Shown here one piece after another: positions 26,170 to 34,515 of a stretch of DNA of 64,000 bases. This DNA is from Heliorestis acidaminivorans (lineage in GTDB: Bacteria > Bacillota > Desulfitobacteriia > Heliobacteriales > Heliobacteriaceae). The position numbers were made by a program, and so were the translations under genes. The notes beneath the pieces were generated by a model. The model was not told the DNA's origin, ran no database searches, and was given only the letters and a program-made list of their open reading frames with translations. The stretch spans positions 1 through 64,000 of the forward strand of contig NZ_WBXO01000009.1 in the NCBI RefSeq assembly GCF_008933955.1, in the 5' to 3' direction. Numbering within the stretch: position 1 is the first letter of the stretch; every line of letters starts with the position of its first letter.

Positions 26170-27603
26170 CTAAAGAACTTGATGATTAAAAAGTATAACT
26201 TTGCTTTCTGTCATCTCCTGAACAGCATACTTAGGGCCTTCCCGTCCTGTTCCGCTATTTTTTACGCCTCCATAAGGCATAGAGTCGGTGCGATGAGCAG
26301 AAGTGTCGTTAATTATTACGCCGCCAACGTGAAGTCTTTTAGCGCATGTTAAAGCTATATCGATGGAACTAGTAAAAATACCAGCTTGCAAACCATATTC
26401 TGAATCATTCGTTTTCTCAATAGCTTCTTCAATATGGTCATAAGGAACTACTGTAACAACAGGTCCAAAAATTTCTTGACACCAGACTTTCATCTCGCTA
26501 TTCACATCAGCTAATATAGTAGGTTCAATCAAATTAGCTTCTCTTGTGCCGCCATGGAGAAGTTGAGCACCGCCTTCAACAGCTTCCTTAATCCAGGCCA
26601 TTACTCGGTCTGCTTCTTTAGTAGAAATCATAGGACCTACGTCAGTTGCAGGATCTTTGGGATTACCGACAACTAGAGCTTTGGTATGCTTGACAAGAGC
26701 GGAAGCGAAAGCTTGATAAACATCACGGTGAACAAGCAAGCGCTGTACAGAGATACAGACTTGTCCTGCATTGGCAAAAGCCATACGAGCACAGAGCGGT
26801 GCCGCTTTTTCTAGATCAGCATCTTTATGAATTATCGTAGCAGAATTAGAACCTAGTTCTAGCGTAGTCTTCCTTAAGCCTGCTCTTTCCTGAATACGCT
26901 TCCCAATTTCATAAGAACCAGTGAAGGTGTAGTAATTAATTGCAGGATCATCTAGAAGCCATTCACCTACTGTCGACCCAGGACCAACGATTAAGCTATA
27001 CCAACCAGCAGGCAAACCAGCTTCCTCCAGAATCTTACCTACCATCAGTGCCGAAAGAGGAGTTACAGAAGCAGGCTTGGCAATCACAGCATTACCTGCC
27101 GCCAGAGCTGGCGCAACTTTGTGGCAAAGCAAATTCAAAGGAAAGTTAAAAGGTGTAATCGCACAGATAAGGCCACGAGGAACACGAATTGTGAAAGCAA
27201 GACGATTTTCTGAGCCAGGATAAGCTTCTACAGGAACCATCTCACCAGTAATTCGCGTAGCTTCTTCTGCTGACAAGCGAAAAGTTTCCATAGCGCGACT
27301 TACTTCTACCAAAGCATCTTTGAGAGGCTTTCCTGCTTCTTTGGCAATAAGGCTGGCTAATTCTTCGCGACGACTTTTGATGATAGTAGAAGCTTTCATA
27401 AGGATCTGTGCTCTGCTGTAAGGACTGAGTGGCTTATTGAGAGCCCTCTTTGCTGAAGCAACAGCGGCCTCTACATCTTCCTGACGAGCTTGACTGATCA
27501 AAGCAACTGTATCACCTGTGTACTTATCTTTTACAGGCAATAGATCGTCTGTAAATATTTCTTGACCATCGATCAATAGACCATAACTCTTAGTTTCAGA
27601 CAA
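26170..27603 (-). CDS. NAD(P)-dependent aldehyde dehydrogenase
   Basis: This 477-residue ALDH-superfamily enzyme oxidises an aldehyde to the acid. It shows the oxyanion asparagine in TPFNFPLNL, the cofactor-binding IAKPASVTPLSALMVG and FTGSYEIGKRI, the general-base Glu in TLELGSNS, the catalytic Cys in NAGQVCISVQR, and the C-terminal EIFGPVV motif. It most resembles the lactaldehyde/succinate-semialdehyde/non-phosphorylating GAPDH group. The substrate cannot be assigned. It is transcribed alone, diverging from the metH operon. Confidence 0.9.
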   Translation of the reverse strand: MSETKSYGLLIDGQEIFTDDLLPVKDKYTGDTVALISQARQEDVEAAVASAKRALNKPLSPYSRAQILMKASTIIKSRREELASLIAKEAGKPLKDALVEVSRAMETFRLSAEEATRITGEMVPVEAYPGSENRLAFTIRVPRGLICAITPFNFPLNLLCHKVAPALAAGNAVIAKPASVTPLSALMVGKILEEAGLPAGWYSLIVGPGSTVGEWLLDDPAINYYTFTGSYEIGKRIQERAGLRKTTLELGSNSATIIHKDADLEKAAPLCARMAFANAGQVCISVQRLLVHRDVYQAFASALVKHTKALVVGNPKDPATDVGPMISTKEADRVMAWIKEAVEGGAQLLHGGTREANLIEPTILADVNSEMKVWCQEIFGPVVTVVPYDHIEEAIEKTNDSEYGLQAGIFTSSIDIALTCAKRLHVGGVIINDTSAHRTDSMPYGGVKNSGTGREGPKYAVQEMTESKVILFNHQVL

Positions 27604-27671
27604 GATTCTGTCCCTCCTTCACATTCCTAGTCCTTACAAAAGATCATTTCTCCATATTGATATAAATCCCT

Positions 27672-27700
27672 TTGCAGAAAGAAGGGGATCAAGATATAAT
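27672..27700 (+). promoter_or_regulatory. Promoter of the methionine synthase operon
   Basis: TTGCAG (27672-27677) and a perfect TATAAT (27695-27700) are separated by 17 bp, 28 bases before the first start codon. No S-box or cobalamin riboswitch could be recognised in the short leader. Confidence 0.7.
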
Positions 27701-27727
27701 TCAAAGAATGGAGAGGAAGGTGGTAAT

Positions 27728-28429
27728 ATGAACCTGTACCGTTTTCCATTAACAGCAATTGACGTTGAAGAGACGCGCCGCTATGCTGGTCTAGCAAAAG
27801 CAGGAGAAGCCTTTCCTGAAAAGTTGCTACAAGCGGCTTGTCAGGAAGGGCTTCTTTACATAGAAGGTCGAGCCACTTGGACAAGTTATGGCTATGATCA
27901 TATGCAAGGCCTTATCAAATCCCCTAGACCTTATCAGCTAGAGGGGCAAGATATTCTTAAGCACCTTTCTAAAGCAGAGGAAGTAGTTATTCTTGCGGCT
28001 ACAATTGGTCCTGAATTGGAAAAAGCTGTAGAAGAGCATTTTGCATCTGGCCTCTACACCCATGCTGTTCTTCTAGATGCAGTAGGTACTACAGCTATTG
28101 AAGCTATTGCCAATCAAGCTAATCGATTGATAGAAGAAGAAGCAAAGCGTCGAGGCTACGAGGCTACTTGGCGCTTTAGTCCTGGCTATGGAGATTGGGA
28201 ACTGTCTGTGCAAGGTCTTTTACTTAGTCTAACTGAAGCTAATCGACTTCCACTAGACTTAACGACTCACTCCATGTTACAGCCTCAAAAATCTATAACG
28301 GCTATTATTGGCCTTATACCAAGAGAAGAGAGAGAACAAGCTGATATAGCAGGCTCTATAATTTGTAGAAACCAATGTGCTAGTTGCAAGCAAAAAAACT
28401 GTCCCGCTAGAAAGGAGAGCATAAGATGA
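27728..28429 (+). CDS. Methionine synthase reactivation-domain protein (AdoMet-binding)
   Basis: This 233-residue stand-alone version of the C-terminal activation domain of MetH binds AdoMet and allows reductive remethylation of oxidised cobalamin. The hallmark RFSPGYGDWELSVQ (R-x-x-PGYGDW) is present, and the end has a cysteine group (CRNQCASCKQKNC). GGAGAGGAAGGTGG lies upstream of ATG 27728. Its stop overlaps the metH start (ATGA at 28426-28429), so the two subunits are translated together. The partner gene lacks this domain, as expected. Confidence 0.92.
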   Translation: MNLYRFPLTAIDVEETRRYAGLAKAGEAFPEKLLQAACQEGLLYIEGRATWTSYGYDHMQGLIKSPRPYQLEGQDILKHLSKAEEVVILAATIGPELEKAVEEHFASGLYTHAVLLDAVGTTAIEAIANQANRLIEEEAKRRGYEATWRFSPGYGDWELSVQGLLLSLTEANRLPLDLTTHSMLQPQKSITAIIGLIPREEREQADIAGSIICRNQCASCKQKNCPARKESIR

Positions 28430-30852
28430 TTAAAGTTTTTGACGGTGCTATGGGGACGATGTTACAAGAAGCCGGGTTAAAGCCAGGTCAATGTCCAGAG
28501 AAGATGAACCTCGATAATCCCGATGCGATTACAGCTATTCATCGCCTTTATGTAGAAAAGGGAGCTCAGATTTTAGAGACTAATACTTTCGGTGCTAACC
28601 GAATCAAGCTTGCCCATTATGGCTTAGCAGATCAAGTAGAAGCGCTTTGTTATGGAGCAGTACAAGCGGCGCGCAAGGCCTGTGGACCTAATACTGAAAT
28701 AGCTGGCTCTGTAGGCTCTACAGGAAAACTGATTGCACCATTAGGCGATCTTACTTTTGACGATGCCGTTGATGTATTTAAAGAGCAGATCGGCGCTCTT
28801 GATCGCGCTGGTGTCGATTATATTATTATTGAAACGATTATAGATATTCAAGAAATGAGAGCGGCCCTCTTAGCCGCAAAAGAAGTAAGCAATAAGCCTG
28901 TTATCTGTCAACTTACTTTCGGTTCTGATGGGCGAACTGTGACAGGTACAGATCCGCAAACGGCGGCTATTTTATTAGAAGCAATGGGTGCTGACGTTAT
29001 TGGAGCAAACTGTTCCTTAGGCCCGGCTCAATTGCTACCGATTGTTGAAATACTAGCCAAATCTACAAGCAAACCGATTAGCATTCAAGCAAATGCAGGC
29101 ATGCCTGTCTTAATAGACGGTAAAACAGTTTTCCCCATGAAGGCTCAAGAATTTGCAGATTGGGCGCCTAAGTTAGTTGCCGCTGGTGCAACTTATATTG
29201 GCGGTTGCTGTGGTACAACGCCAGAACATATTGAAGCTGTCCATAGAGCACTTGCAGGCATTTCTATTGCGACACGTCCTAGCACTGTAGCTAGTTCTTA
29301 TACGGCCTTAACTAGTCGCAGTCGCACTGTTTTTCTTGGTCCTGCTTTTGCTCCTGTTATGATCGGGGAGCGCATTAACCCTACAGGACGCAAAGTTTTA
29401 GCGGCTGAAATCAAAGAGGGCAGTTGGAAAATGGTCAAAAAAGAAGCACTCGGTCAGGTTTCAGCAGGAGCAGACATTCTTGATGTAAATATGGGAGTAC
29501 CTAGTATTAACCAGAGTGAAGCGATGGATAAAGCTATCACAGAACTATCTATGCTTGTCGATGTACCGCTCGCTATCGATACGACCGATGTTAAAGCTTT
29601 AGAAGCAGGCTTAAAAGCTTATCCAGGAAGGGCTTTGATTAACTCAGTTAGTGCAGAGCCAGAGCGAATGGAAGAATTTTTGCCACTAGCCAAAAAATAT
29701 GGTGCTGCCATTTTATGCTTACCGATTGCTCCAGGTGGTTTGCCTGAAAAAGCTACAGAAAGAGTTGAAGTAGCTCAACAGATCGTAGATGCCGCCTATA
29801 AAGTAGGCTTACGTCCTCAAGATCTCTTACTTGATCCATTAGTTTTAACGATTGCCACCGGTGCTAATGCTGGTAGAGAAACCTTAGAAACTCTTCGATT
29901 ATTCCGTAAGCATTTTGGCTTCCCTACTGTTATGGGCTTAAGTAATATTTCTTTCGGCTTACCGCGCCGGAATTTGCTAAATGCCACTTTTTGCGCCCTA
30001 GCCTTAGAGGCAGGTCTTGATGCCCCCATTATGAATCCTTTTGACTCAGCTTTACGAGATGCTGTTGATGCCGCCAAAGTTTTATTAGGCCATGACCAGC
30101 AAGGACAAGCTTTCAGTATTCGTTATAGCAACTATACAGAACCAGCAAAAGGTACAACTACCGCACAAGTTCAGCAAAATAACAGCACTTCACTCAATCA
30201 AGAGGCAGTGGAAGAAGGCGACTTGCTTGCCCAAATTCGCAAAACTGTTATTGGCGGAGAAAAAGAAAGCATCATTCCCTTAATTCAAGAAGCGTTGCGC
30301 CAAGGCATAGAACCAGTAGAGCTTACGGAAAAAGGCTTAACAGATGCTATGACAGAGATCGGAGAAGCTTACGGCAGTGGACGTTGTTTTTTACCACAAG
30401 TTATGTTAGCTGCTGAAACGATGCGTGCCGCTTTCCAAACTTTGAAAAAAGAACTACCAGCCCAGTCAATGACGAGCAAAGGTAAAGTCTTAATGGCTAC
30501 TGTCAAAGGTGACGTTCACGATTTAGGGAAAAACATTGTTTCTGCTTTGCTAGAAAATAACGGCTTTACAGTTATTGATCTAGGCAAAGACGTACCAGCG
30601 GAAAAAGTAGTTGCCGAAGCAAAAGCCCATGAAGTAGATATTGTAGGTCTTTGTGCGCTTATGACTACTACCTTGCCTGAAATTGACGTGACCATTGCCG
30701 CGCTAAAAGCAGAAGGCCTTCCCACTATTACTATGGTCGGTGGTGCTGTAGTTACAGATGAGTATGCCCAAGAAGCTGGTGCTGATGGTTACGCACCTGA
30801 TGCAGTATCAGCTGTTAAGCTGGCCGAAAGGCTGATGAAGACTAAAGTATAA
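28426..30852 (+). CDS. metH: Cobalamin-dependent methionine synthase, without activation domain
   Basis: This 808-residue enzyme transfers a methyl group from methyl-tetrahydrofolate via cobalamin to homocysteine. The homocysteine domain (residues 1-290) starts VFDGAMGTML and carries the zinc cysteines in GANCSLGP and GGCCGTTP. The pterin domain (about 310-560) has MIGERINPTGRK and ADILDVNMG. The cobalamin cap and binding domains (about 600-808) have the axial-ligand motif DVHDLGKNI and GLCALMTTTLP. The C-terminal AdoMet activation domain of E. coli MetH is missing; it is supplied by the preceding gene. Confidence 0.95.
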   Translation: MIKVFDGAMGTMLQEAGLKPGQCPEKMNLDNPDAITAIHRLYVEKGAQILETNTFGANRIKLAHYGLADQVEALCYGAVQAARKACGPNTEIAGSVGSTGKLIAPLGDLTFDDAVDVFKEQIGALDRAGVDYIIIETIIDIQEMRAALLAAKEVSNKPVICQLTFGSDGRTVTGTDPQTAAILLEAMGADVIGANCSLGPAQLLPIVEILAKSTSKPISIQANAGMPVLIDGKTVFPMKAQEFADWAPKLVAAGATYIGGCCGTTPEHIEAVHRALAGISIATRPSTVASSYTALTSRSRTVFLGPAFAPVMIGERINPTGRKVLAAEIKEGSWKMVKKEALGQVSAGADILDVNMGVPSINQSEAMDKAITELSMLVDVPLAIDTTDVKALEAGLKAYPGRALINSVSAEPERMEEFLPLAKKYGAAILCLPIAPGGLPEKATERVEVAQQIVDAAYKVGLRPQDLLLDPLVLTIATGANAGRETLETLRLFRKHFGFPTVMGLSNISFGLPRRNLLNATFCALALEAGLDAPIMNPFDSALRDAVDAAKVLLGHDQQGQAFSIRYSNYTEPAKGTTTAQVQQNNSTSLNQEAVEEGDLLAQIRKTVIGGEKESIIPLIQEALRQGIEPVELTEKGLTDAMTEIGEAYGSGRCFLPQVMLAAETMRAAFQTLKKELPAQSMTSKGKVLMATVKGDVHDLGKNIVSALLENNGFTVIDLGKDVPAEKVVAEAKAHEVDIVGLCALMTTTLPEIDVTIAALKAEGLPTITMVGGAVVTDEYAQEAGADGYAPDAVSAVKLAERLMKTKV

Positions 30853-30946
30853 GAGCCTATGGACGGTAAGGAGAGAGTATATCTTTTAATCTCTTATGGC
30901 AAGATGGGTAAAGAAAAGCATCTGCTAAGAAGAGAGGAAGATAAAA

Positions 30947-31144
30947 ATGGATACAGAAAAGCATGAAAAAAAGCTCAACCCTTGCGAAGCTGAGCCAAGA
31001 AAGCCTTTTCCTGCTTTAGATCCTGAGATGAATGAGAATATGGAAAAACCGGACAACACAGCCGTGTTTACTACATCAAGCATTAACCCGCAAGATTTTG
31101 ACGATGATTCAGCATTCAACCGTCAGACTACTCTAGAGGACTGA
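30947..31144 (+). CDS. Small acidic hydrophilic protein, unknown
   Basis: This 65-residue protein starts at ATG 30947 after AGAGAGGAAGAT. It is rich in Glu, Asp, Lys and Pro (LNPCEAEPRKPFPALDP), with no hydrophobic core, and is probably disordered. It may be at the end of the metH operon. Its stop overlaps that of the converging sfsA gene. No family is recognised. Confidence 0.5.
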   Translation: MDTEKHEKKLNPCEAEPRKPFPALDPEMNENMEKPDNTAVFTTSSINPQDFDDDSAFNRQTTLED

Positions 31145-32285
31145 GTAAACGTTCCTCAACTCGTCCCATCCTAAAATACTGAAGCATCTCTATAAAAGGC
31201 TCTGAATGCTGAGGATTATCGGTAAAAGCAAAAAGATGACTCGTACACTTACAATCAGAACAGCCAAAGCCTGGCACTGTCCACTGAGCTAAGCTAGCTA
31301 GTCGCCCTGCTAAATCATGTTCAATCCGTTCTGTCGTCCTAATCGGCAGAGCGGAACAAGTAGTTGCCTTTTCCCTGAGGTAGTCAACATGCCACCGCAG
31401 GGTTTTCTTTTTGCGCAAATGGCGGTTAACTCGTTGAGTTAAATTTGTCTTAGCTGTGCCCACATAGACATAGTAAGCAGGCTCTAAAATTATCTCTCCA
31501 AGACTACCTACAGTAAGGGTAGTTCTTTCAGGTAGATGCATAACTATTAGATAACTACCACCGTCATTAAGTTCCTGAGACAGATAATCCCAAGGGATAG
31601 TTAAAGGAGCTTGTCCTTCCGCTAAAGTTAAATCATCATTCCAAGAGATGGCTAAAGCTTGATAATTTATATGGTTTCGTAGTTCATAGAAAGTCTGAGC
31701 AAAAGCAAGATCAGCATGATAATCAGGTAAGAAGAAGCGTCCTCGCGGCCATTGCACCAAAAATAGAACACCACAATCTATTTCTTCATTCTGAGCTAAT
31801 TGCGCAAGACTTTCTAAATGACTGCGACCACGTTCAGTTACAGCATCAGGAAACATAGCTACAGAACCTTCGAAAAGAGTACAAGACTTTACTTCTAACA
31901 TATAAGGGCGACCTTGATAGCGAAGTAAGAAATCGAAGCGATGATGACCTGAAGTAGCTTCTGCTTTGACCACTTCAGCGCCTTCAAGTCCTGGTACACG
32001 ATTCGTCTCTATGAGATGTTGTACTACTTTATTCGTAACATGGGTATGCAACATAATCGGCATACCATCACGCTCTACGGCAACAACAGTGTATTCTGTC
32101 TTTTGACCTTCTCGGTTAGGTGTAAGGTAAAGACTACGATTAGGAAAGAATAACTCCCAGAGCCGCCCAGGATTGGGTAAATAGGCTCTTTTTTTTTGTC
32201 CATCTATCCAGCAGTTAACAATAAACCGATTGGGACGATCAATAAAAAGTCCTTTTACGACCTTATCAAAAAAAGATTTCGACAA
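31128..32285 (-). CDS. sfsA: SfsA nuclease fused to a DUF123 (GIY-YIG-like) domain
   Basis: This 385-residue two-domain protein has an SfsA N-terminal half (residues about 1-230): KGLFIDRPNRF, LPNPGRLWELF, RFDFLL, MLEVKSCTLFEG and FPDAVTERGRSHL, with the D-(E)VK nuclease core. SfsA proteins bind DNA and act as nucleases. The C-terminal part (about 245-370) is DUF123: GSYLIVMHLPE, AYYVYVGTAKTNLTQRVNRHLR, RWHVDYL and a cysteine pair in FGCSDCKC. DUF123 resembles GIY-YIG nucleases and in other organisms is attached to DNA-repair proteins. Ordinary SfsA is about 230 residues, so this is a real fusion. Confidence 0.88.
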   Translation of the reverse strand: MSKSFFDKVVKGLFIDRPNRFIVNCWIDGQKKRAYLPNPGRLWELFFPNRSLYLTPNREGQKTEYTVVAVERDGMPIMLHTHVTNKVVQHLIETNRVPGLEGAEVVKAEATSGHHRFDFLLRYQGRPYMLEVKSCTLFEGSVAMFPDAVTERGRSHLESLAQLAQNEEIDCGVLFLVQWPRGRFFLPDYHADLAFAQTFYELRNHINYQALAISWNDDLTLAEGQAPLTIPWDYLSQELNDGGSYLIVMHLPERTTLTVGSLGEIILEPAYYVYVGTAKTNLTQRVNRHLRKKKTLRWHVDYLREKATTCSALPIRTTERIEHDLAGRLASLAQWTVPGFGCSDCKCTSHLFAFTDNPQHSEPFIEMLQYFRMGRVEERLLSPLE

Positions 32286-32396
32286 GAATAGCGCCTCCTA
32301 AGAATGGATAAAAAACTATAAATTACCACAAATGGTAACAACTGCAAAAGAACTTACATAGGATGAACTACCTGATAAGAAAGGAGGTTAACAAAG

Positions 32397-32714
32397 ATGA
32401 TAAAAAAGAAAAAGAAGAAAGTGGTACGCTGTTATCATTACTTCCCTAAAGCTGTTAGTAGCAGTTGTGATGTGGCAGGCGCTGTTAGACCAAAACCTAA
32501 AGAGCCTTGTCCAAAACTTCCTGGTACCTTGCTAAGAATTTATATTCCACCAGGTGCCGTTATTAACTTACTCTTCCTAGAAATCAGTTCTCCCGCTGGC
32601 ATTTGTCTGCTTGTAAGAGTTCCTCTTCTCGGTAACCTCTTCAACAACAATGATGTAAATAACATGATCGACCAAATCAAAAAAGCTGGAGGAACGGTGC
32701 AAGTGGTCACGTAA
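32397..32714 (+). CDS. Conserved-looking small basic protein, unknown
   Basis: This 105-residue protein has ATG 32397 behind AAAGGAGGTTAAC, a near-perfect ribosome site, and its own terminator at 32720-32747, which supports a real gene. The N-terminus has six consecutive lysines (residues 3-8) and then VVRCYHYF. The middle is hydrophobic (LLRIYIPPGAVINLLFLEI). The end reads DQIKKAGGTVQVVT. There is no signal peptide. I do not recognise the family. Confidence 0.65.
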   Translation: MIKKKKKKVVRCYHYFPKAVSSSCDVAGAVRPKPKEPCPKLPGTLLRIYIPPGAVINLLFLEISSPAGICLLVRVPLLGNLFNNNDVNNMIDQIKKAGGTVQVVT

Positions 32715-32719
32715 TAAGT

Positions 32720-32747
32720 AAGAGGTGGTTCACAAGAACCACCTCTT
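32720..32747 (+). terminator. Terminator of the 105-residue protein gene
   Basis: AAGAGGTGGTTC (32720-32731) pairs perfectly with GAACCACCTCTT (32736-32747), with a 4-base loop and a T-run. Confidence 0.92.
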
Positions 32748-32850
32748 TTTTCCATTCTTGCATACTTAACATATTCATGAAAAAGAAGCTCATAAGAGCC
32801 GCTCCACCAGGCAGAGAAGGCTGAATCTACTACTGTCTAGCTAGTAATAG

Positions 32851-33603
32851 TTAGTCTAGTATTCCTTGCAAATAGCTTTTGACATCTACACGTATAGGCA
32901 TAAAGTAGATATTTCCTTCTTGTTGTCGTGCAAACTGAAGAGCTTTTCTAGCAAAATCCACGTTCCACTCCAGTGTGGGCTTAAAATCACGTGGGAATAC
33001 TACGTGATTTTTTGTTTCCCAATAAGTGACTGATTTCTCTGAAGTTACAGGCGATAGACCCCAGTAAACATCAGTACCCTGGAAGAGTTCGCCGTAAATC
33101 TCCATCAAACGCAAGTCGAAAAAAGGTTGTGTAAAAAAACCATCAGCGCCGGCATCAATCTTGCGCTTTATGTAGTCGGCCTCTTTATAGATGCTTTTGC
33201 GATAAGGATCTATAGCGGCATAAACCTTTACATCAGGTAGCTCTTGCTTAAACTTTTTAATCATATCAATAGAGTTGCAAGGATAAACCTTACTGCGCAT
33301 ATCAGCTGGGGGATCACCTGTTACAACAAGTACTTCTTTTACCTCTAATTCACGTATACGTTGAGCCATAGGCAGGGGCTCTTGAGGATTAATATCGATA
33401 GAACGTATATGAGGAATAGCTTTTTGGTAATAGTCTTTTACTATGGCACAGGCATCCCAACTGCGCATCTCAAAGCGAAGCAATTCTGGAATATTAATAC
33501 CTTCTACCGTGGGGAAATGATTTTTAATAGTATCTAAATCTAAGCGAAGAACCTCTTCGGACCGAGGAACTAATTCAACAACAATTCGAGTCATCTTTAA
33601 CAT
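32851..33603 (-). CDS. metF: Methylenetetrahydrofolate reductase-like protein (short MetF)
   Basis: This 250-residue TIM-barrel protein of the MTHFR family would reduce methylene-tetrahydrofolate to the methyl donor used by MetH. Recognisable parts are VELVPRSEEVLRLDL, HIRSIDINP, LVVTGDPPADM, VKVYAAIDPYRKS and KIDAGADGFFTQPFFDL. It is shorter than E. coli MetF (about 296 residues) and the N-terminal FEFFPP motif is altered, as in divergent anaerobe versions. Its place 2 kb from metH supports a role in one-carbon metabolism. The GGAGG site (RC of 33603-33607) supports the start. Confidence 0.78.
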   Translation of the reverse strand: MLKMTRIVVELVPRSEEVLRLDLDTIKNHFPTVEGINIPELLRFEMRSWDACAIVKDYYQKAIPHIRSIDINPQEPLPMAQRIRELEVKEVLVVTGDPPADMRSKVYPCNSIDMIKKFKQELPDVKVYAAIDPYRKSIYKEADYIKRKIDAGADGFFTQPFFDLRLMEIYGELFQGTDVYWGLSPVTSEKSVTYWETKNHVVFPRDFKPTLEWNVDFARKALQFARQQEGNIYFMPIRVDVKSYLQGILD

Positions 33604-33850
33604 CCTCCAAGTTAAAAGTACATGTCCAATTTTATACCACTATAGTAGGAAGACTCAAGGATTGAAATCAGGGGATAGAAAAAAAGTATGGAAAGTAAAG
33701 AATGTATAAAAAAAGAATGACTTTGTGGCAAGTTATCACGAGGCTATGTTATAATTCAAGGGATGGGCAAAATAACCAAAAGGCCCAAGTAATCACATAT
33801 TCATAAGTTATTGATAGGATTCTAATAAAATTGTAGAAGGAGCGAGTCAG

Positions 33851-34246
33851 ATGGAGAAGAAAAAGGTAATAATCCACGTTAATGACATGGCAGGATGGAT
33901 GAAAATGTTTACCGGTCTGGACAACTTTCTCAATGATGTAGGTCAAGAAAAGGCAGAAGTATGCGTCGTTGTTAATGGTCCTGGAGTTTGTGGTTGTCCT
34001 ACTGCTATCAACTTAGAAAATAACGCCCAAGCCTTAGCCAAATGTGGATCTAATCGCCCTGAAAAGCTGATGGTTCAAGTTCGAGAACTTCATGCTCGTG
34101 GCGTTACCTTCATTGCCTGCCGCAATGCCTTAAGAAAACACTTTATCACAGAAGACATGATTGAATCTGTTTTCGTCCTTGTTAACTCTTCCATAACTGA
34201 AATGATCGAGCGACAGCAAGAAGGATATGCCTATATTAAAATGTAG
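33851..34246 (+). CDS. DsrE-family protein
   Basis: This 131-residue protein has the DsrE/DsrF-like fold: VIIHVNDMAGWMKMFTGLDN, a strand VCVVVNGPGVCGC, and the late segment GVTFIACRNALRKHFI. The latter has the cysteine at the place used in sulfur-relay proteins; further cysteines are in GVCGCPT and AKCGSN. Family members handle sulfane sulfur. AGAAGGAGCGAG (33835-33846) precedes ATG 33851. It is monocistronic; its role in this organism is unknown. Confidence 0.82.
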   Translation: MEKKKVIIHVNDMAGWMKMFTGLDNFLNDVGQEKAEVCVVVNGPGVCGCPTAINLENNAQALAKCGSNRPEKLMVQVRELHARGVTFIACRNALRKHFITEDMIESVFVLVNSSITEMIERQQEGYAYIKM

Positions 34247-34327
34247 TTCGACAAAATAACAACAAAGTCGACTTTTTGTGGTTTTGTTTTCCATATATGG
34301 ATGATGAAACCTTGTCTTGGAAAGTGC

Positions 34328-34346
34328 GATAATGATAAACTTTATG
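34328..34346 (+). promoter_or_regulatory. Fur-box-like sequence upstream of the TAXI transporter
   Basis: GATAATGATAAACTTTATG matches 16 of 19 positions of the Fur consensus. It lies about 170 bases before the transporter start, and I see no strong promoter right next to it, so the functional claim is weak. Confidence 0.35.
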
Positions 34347-34515
34347 TGCGTAAACTTAGTGTGGCTAACTAGAAGAAATATCCTATTCTTATGAAATGTT
34401 AAATCAAAGTATTCAAGTAAGGGAAAAAGGGGGGGCAGTAAGTAGCAACAGGTCGTCTGCATTAATTTTTCTGTTAATTTGAAATCTTTATACTATTAAA
34501 CTGGAGGTATGTTGT

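Noticed and set aside
27604-27727. Cobalamin or SAM riboswitch before the methionine synthase operon
   Set aside because: The leader after the TATAAT is under 30 bases, too short for either riboswitch.
34429-34435. G7 run upstream of the TAXI gene
   Set aside because: Short, about 80 bases from the start codon and not in a position to alter translation.
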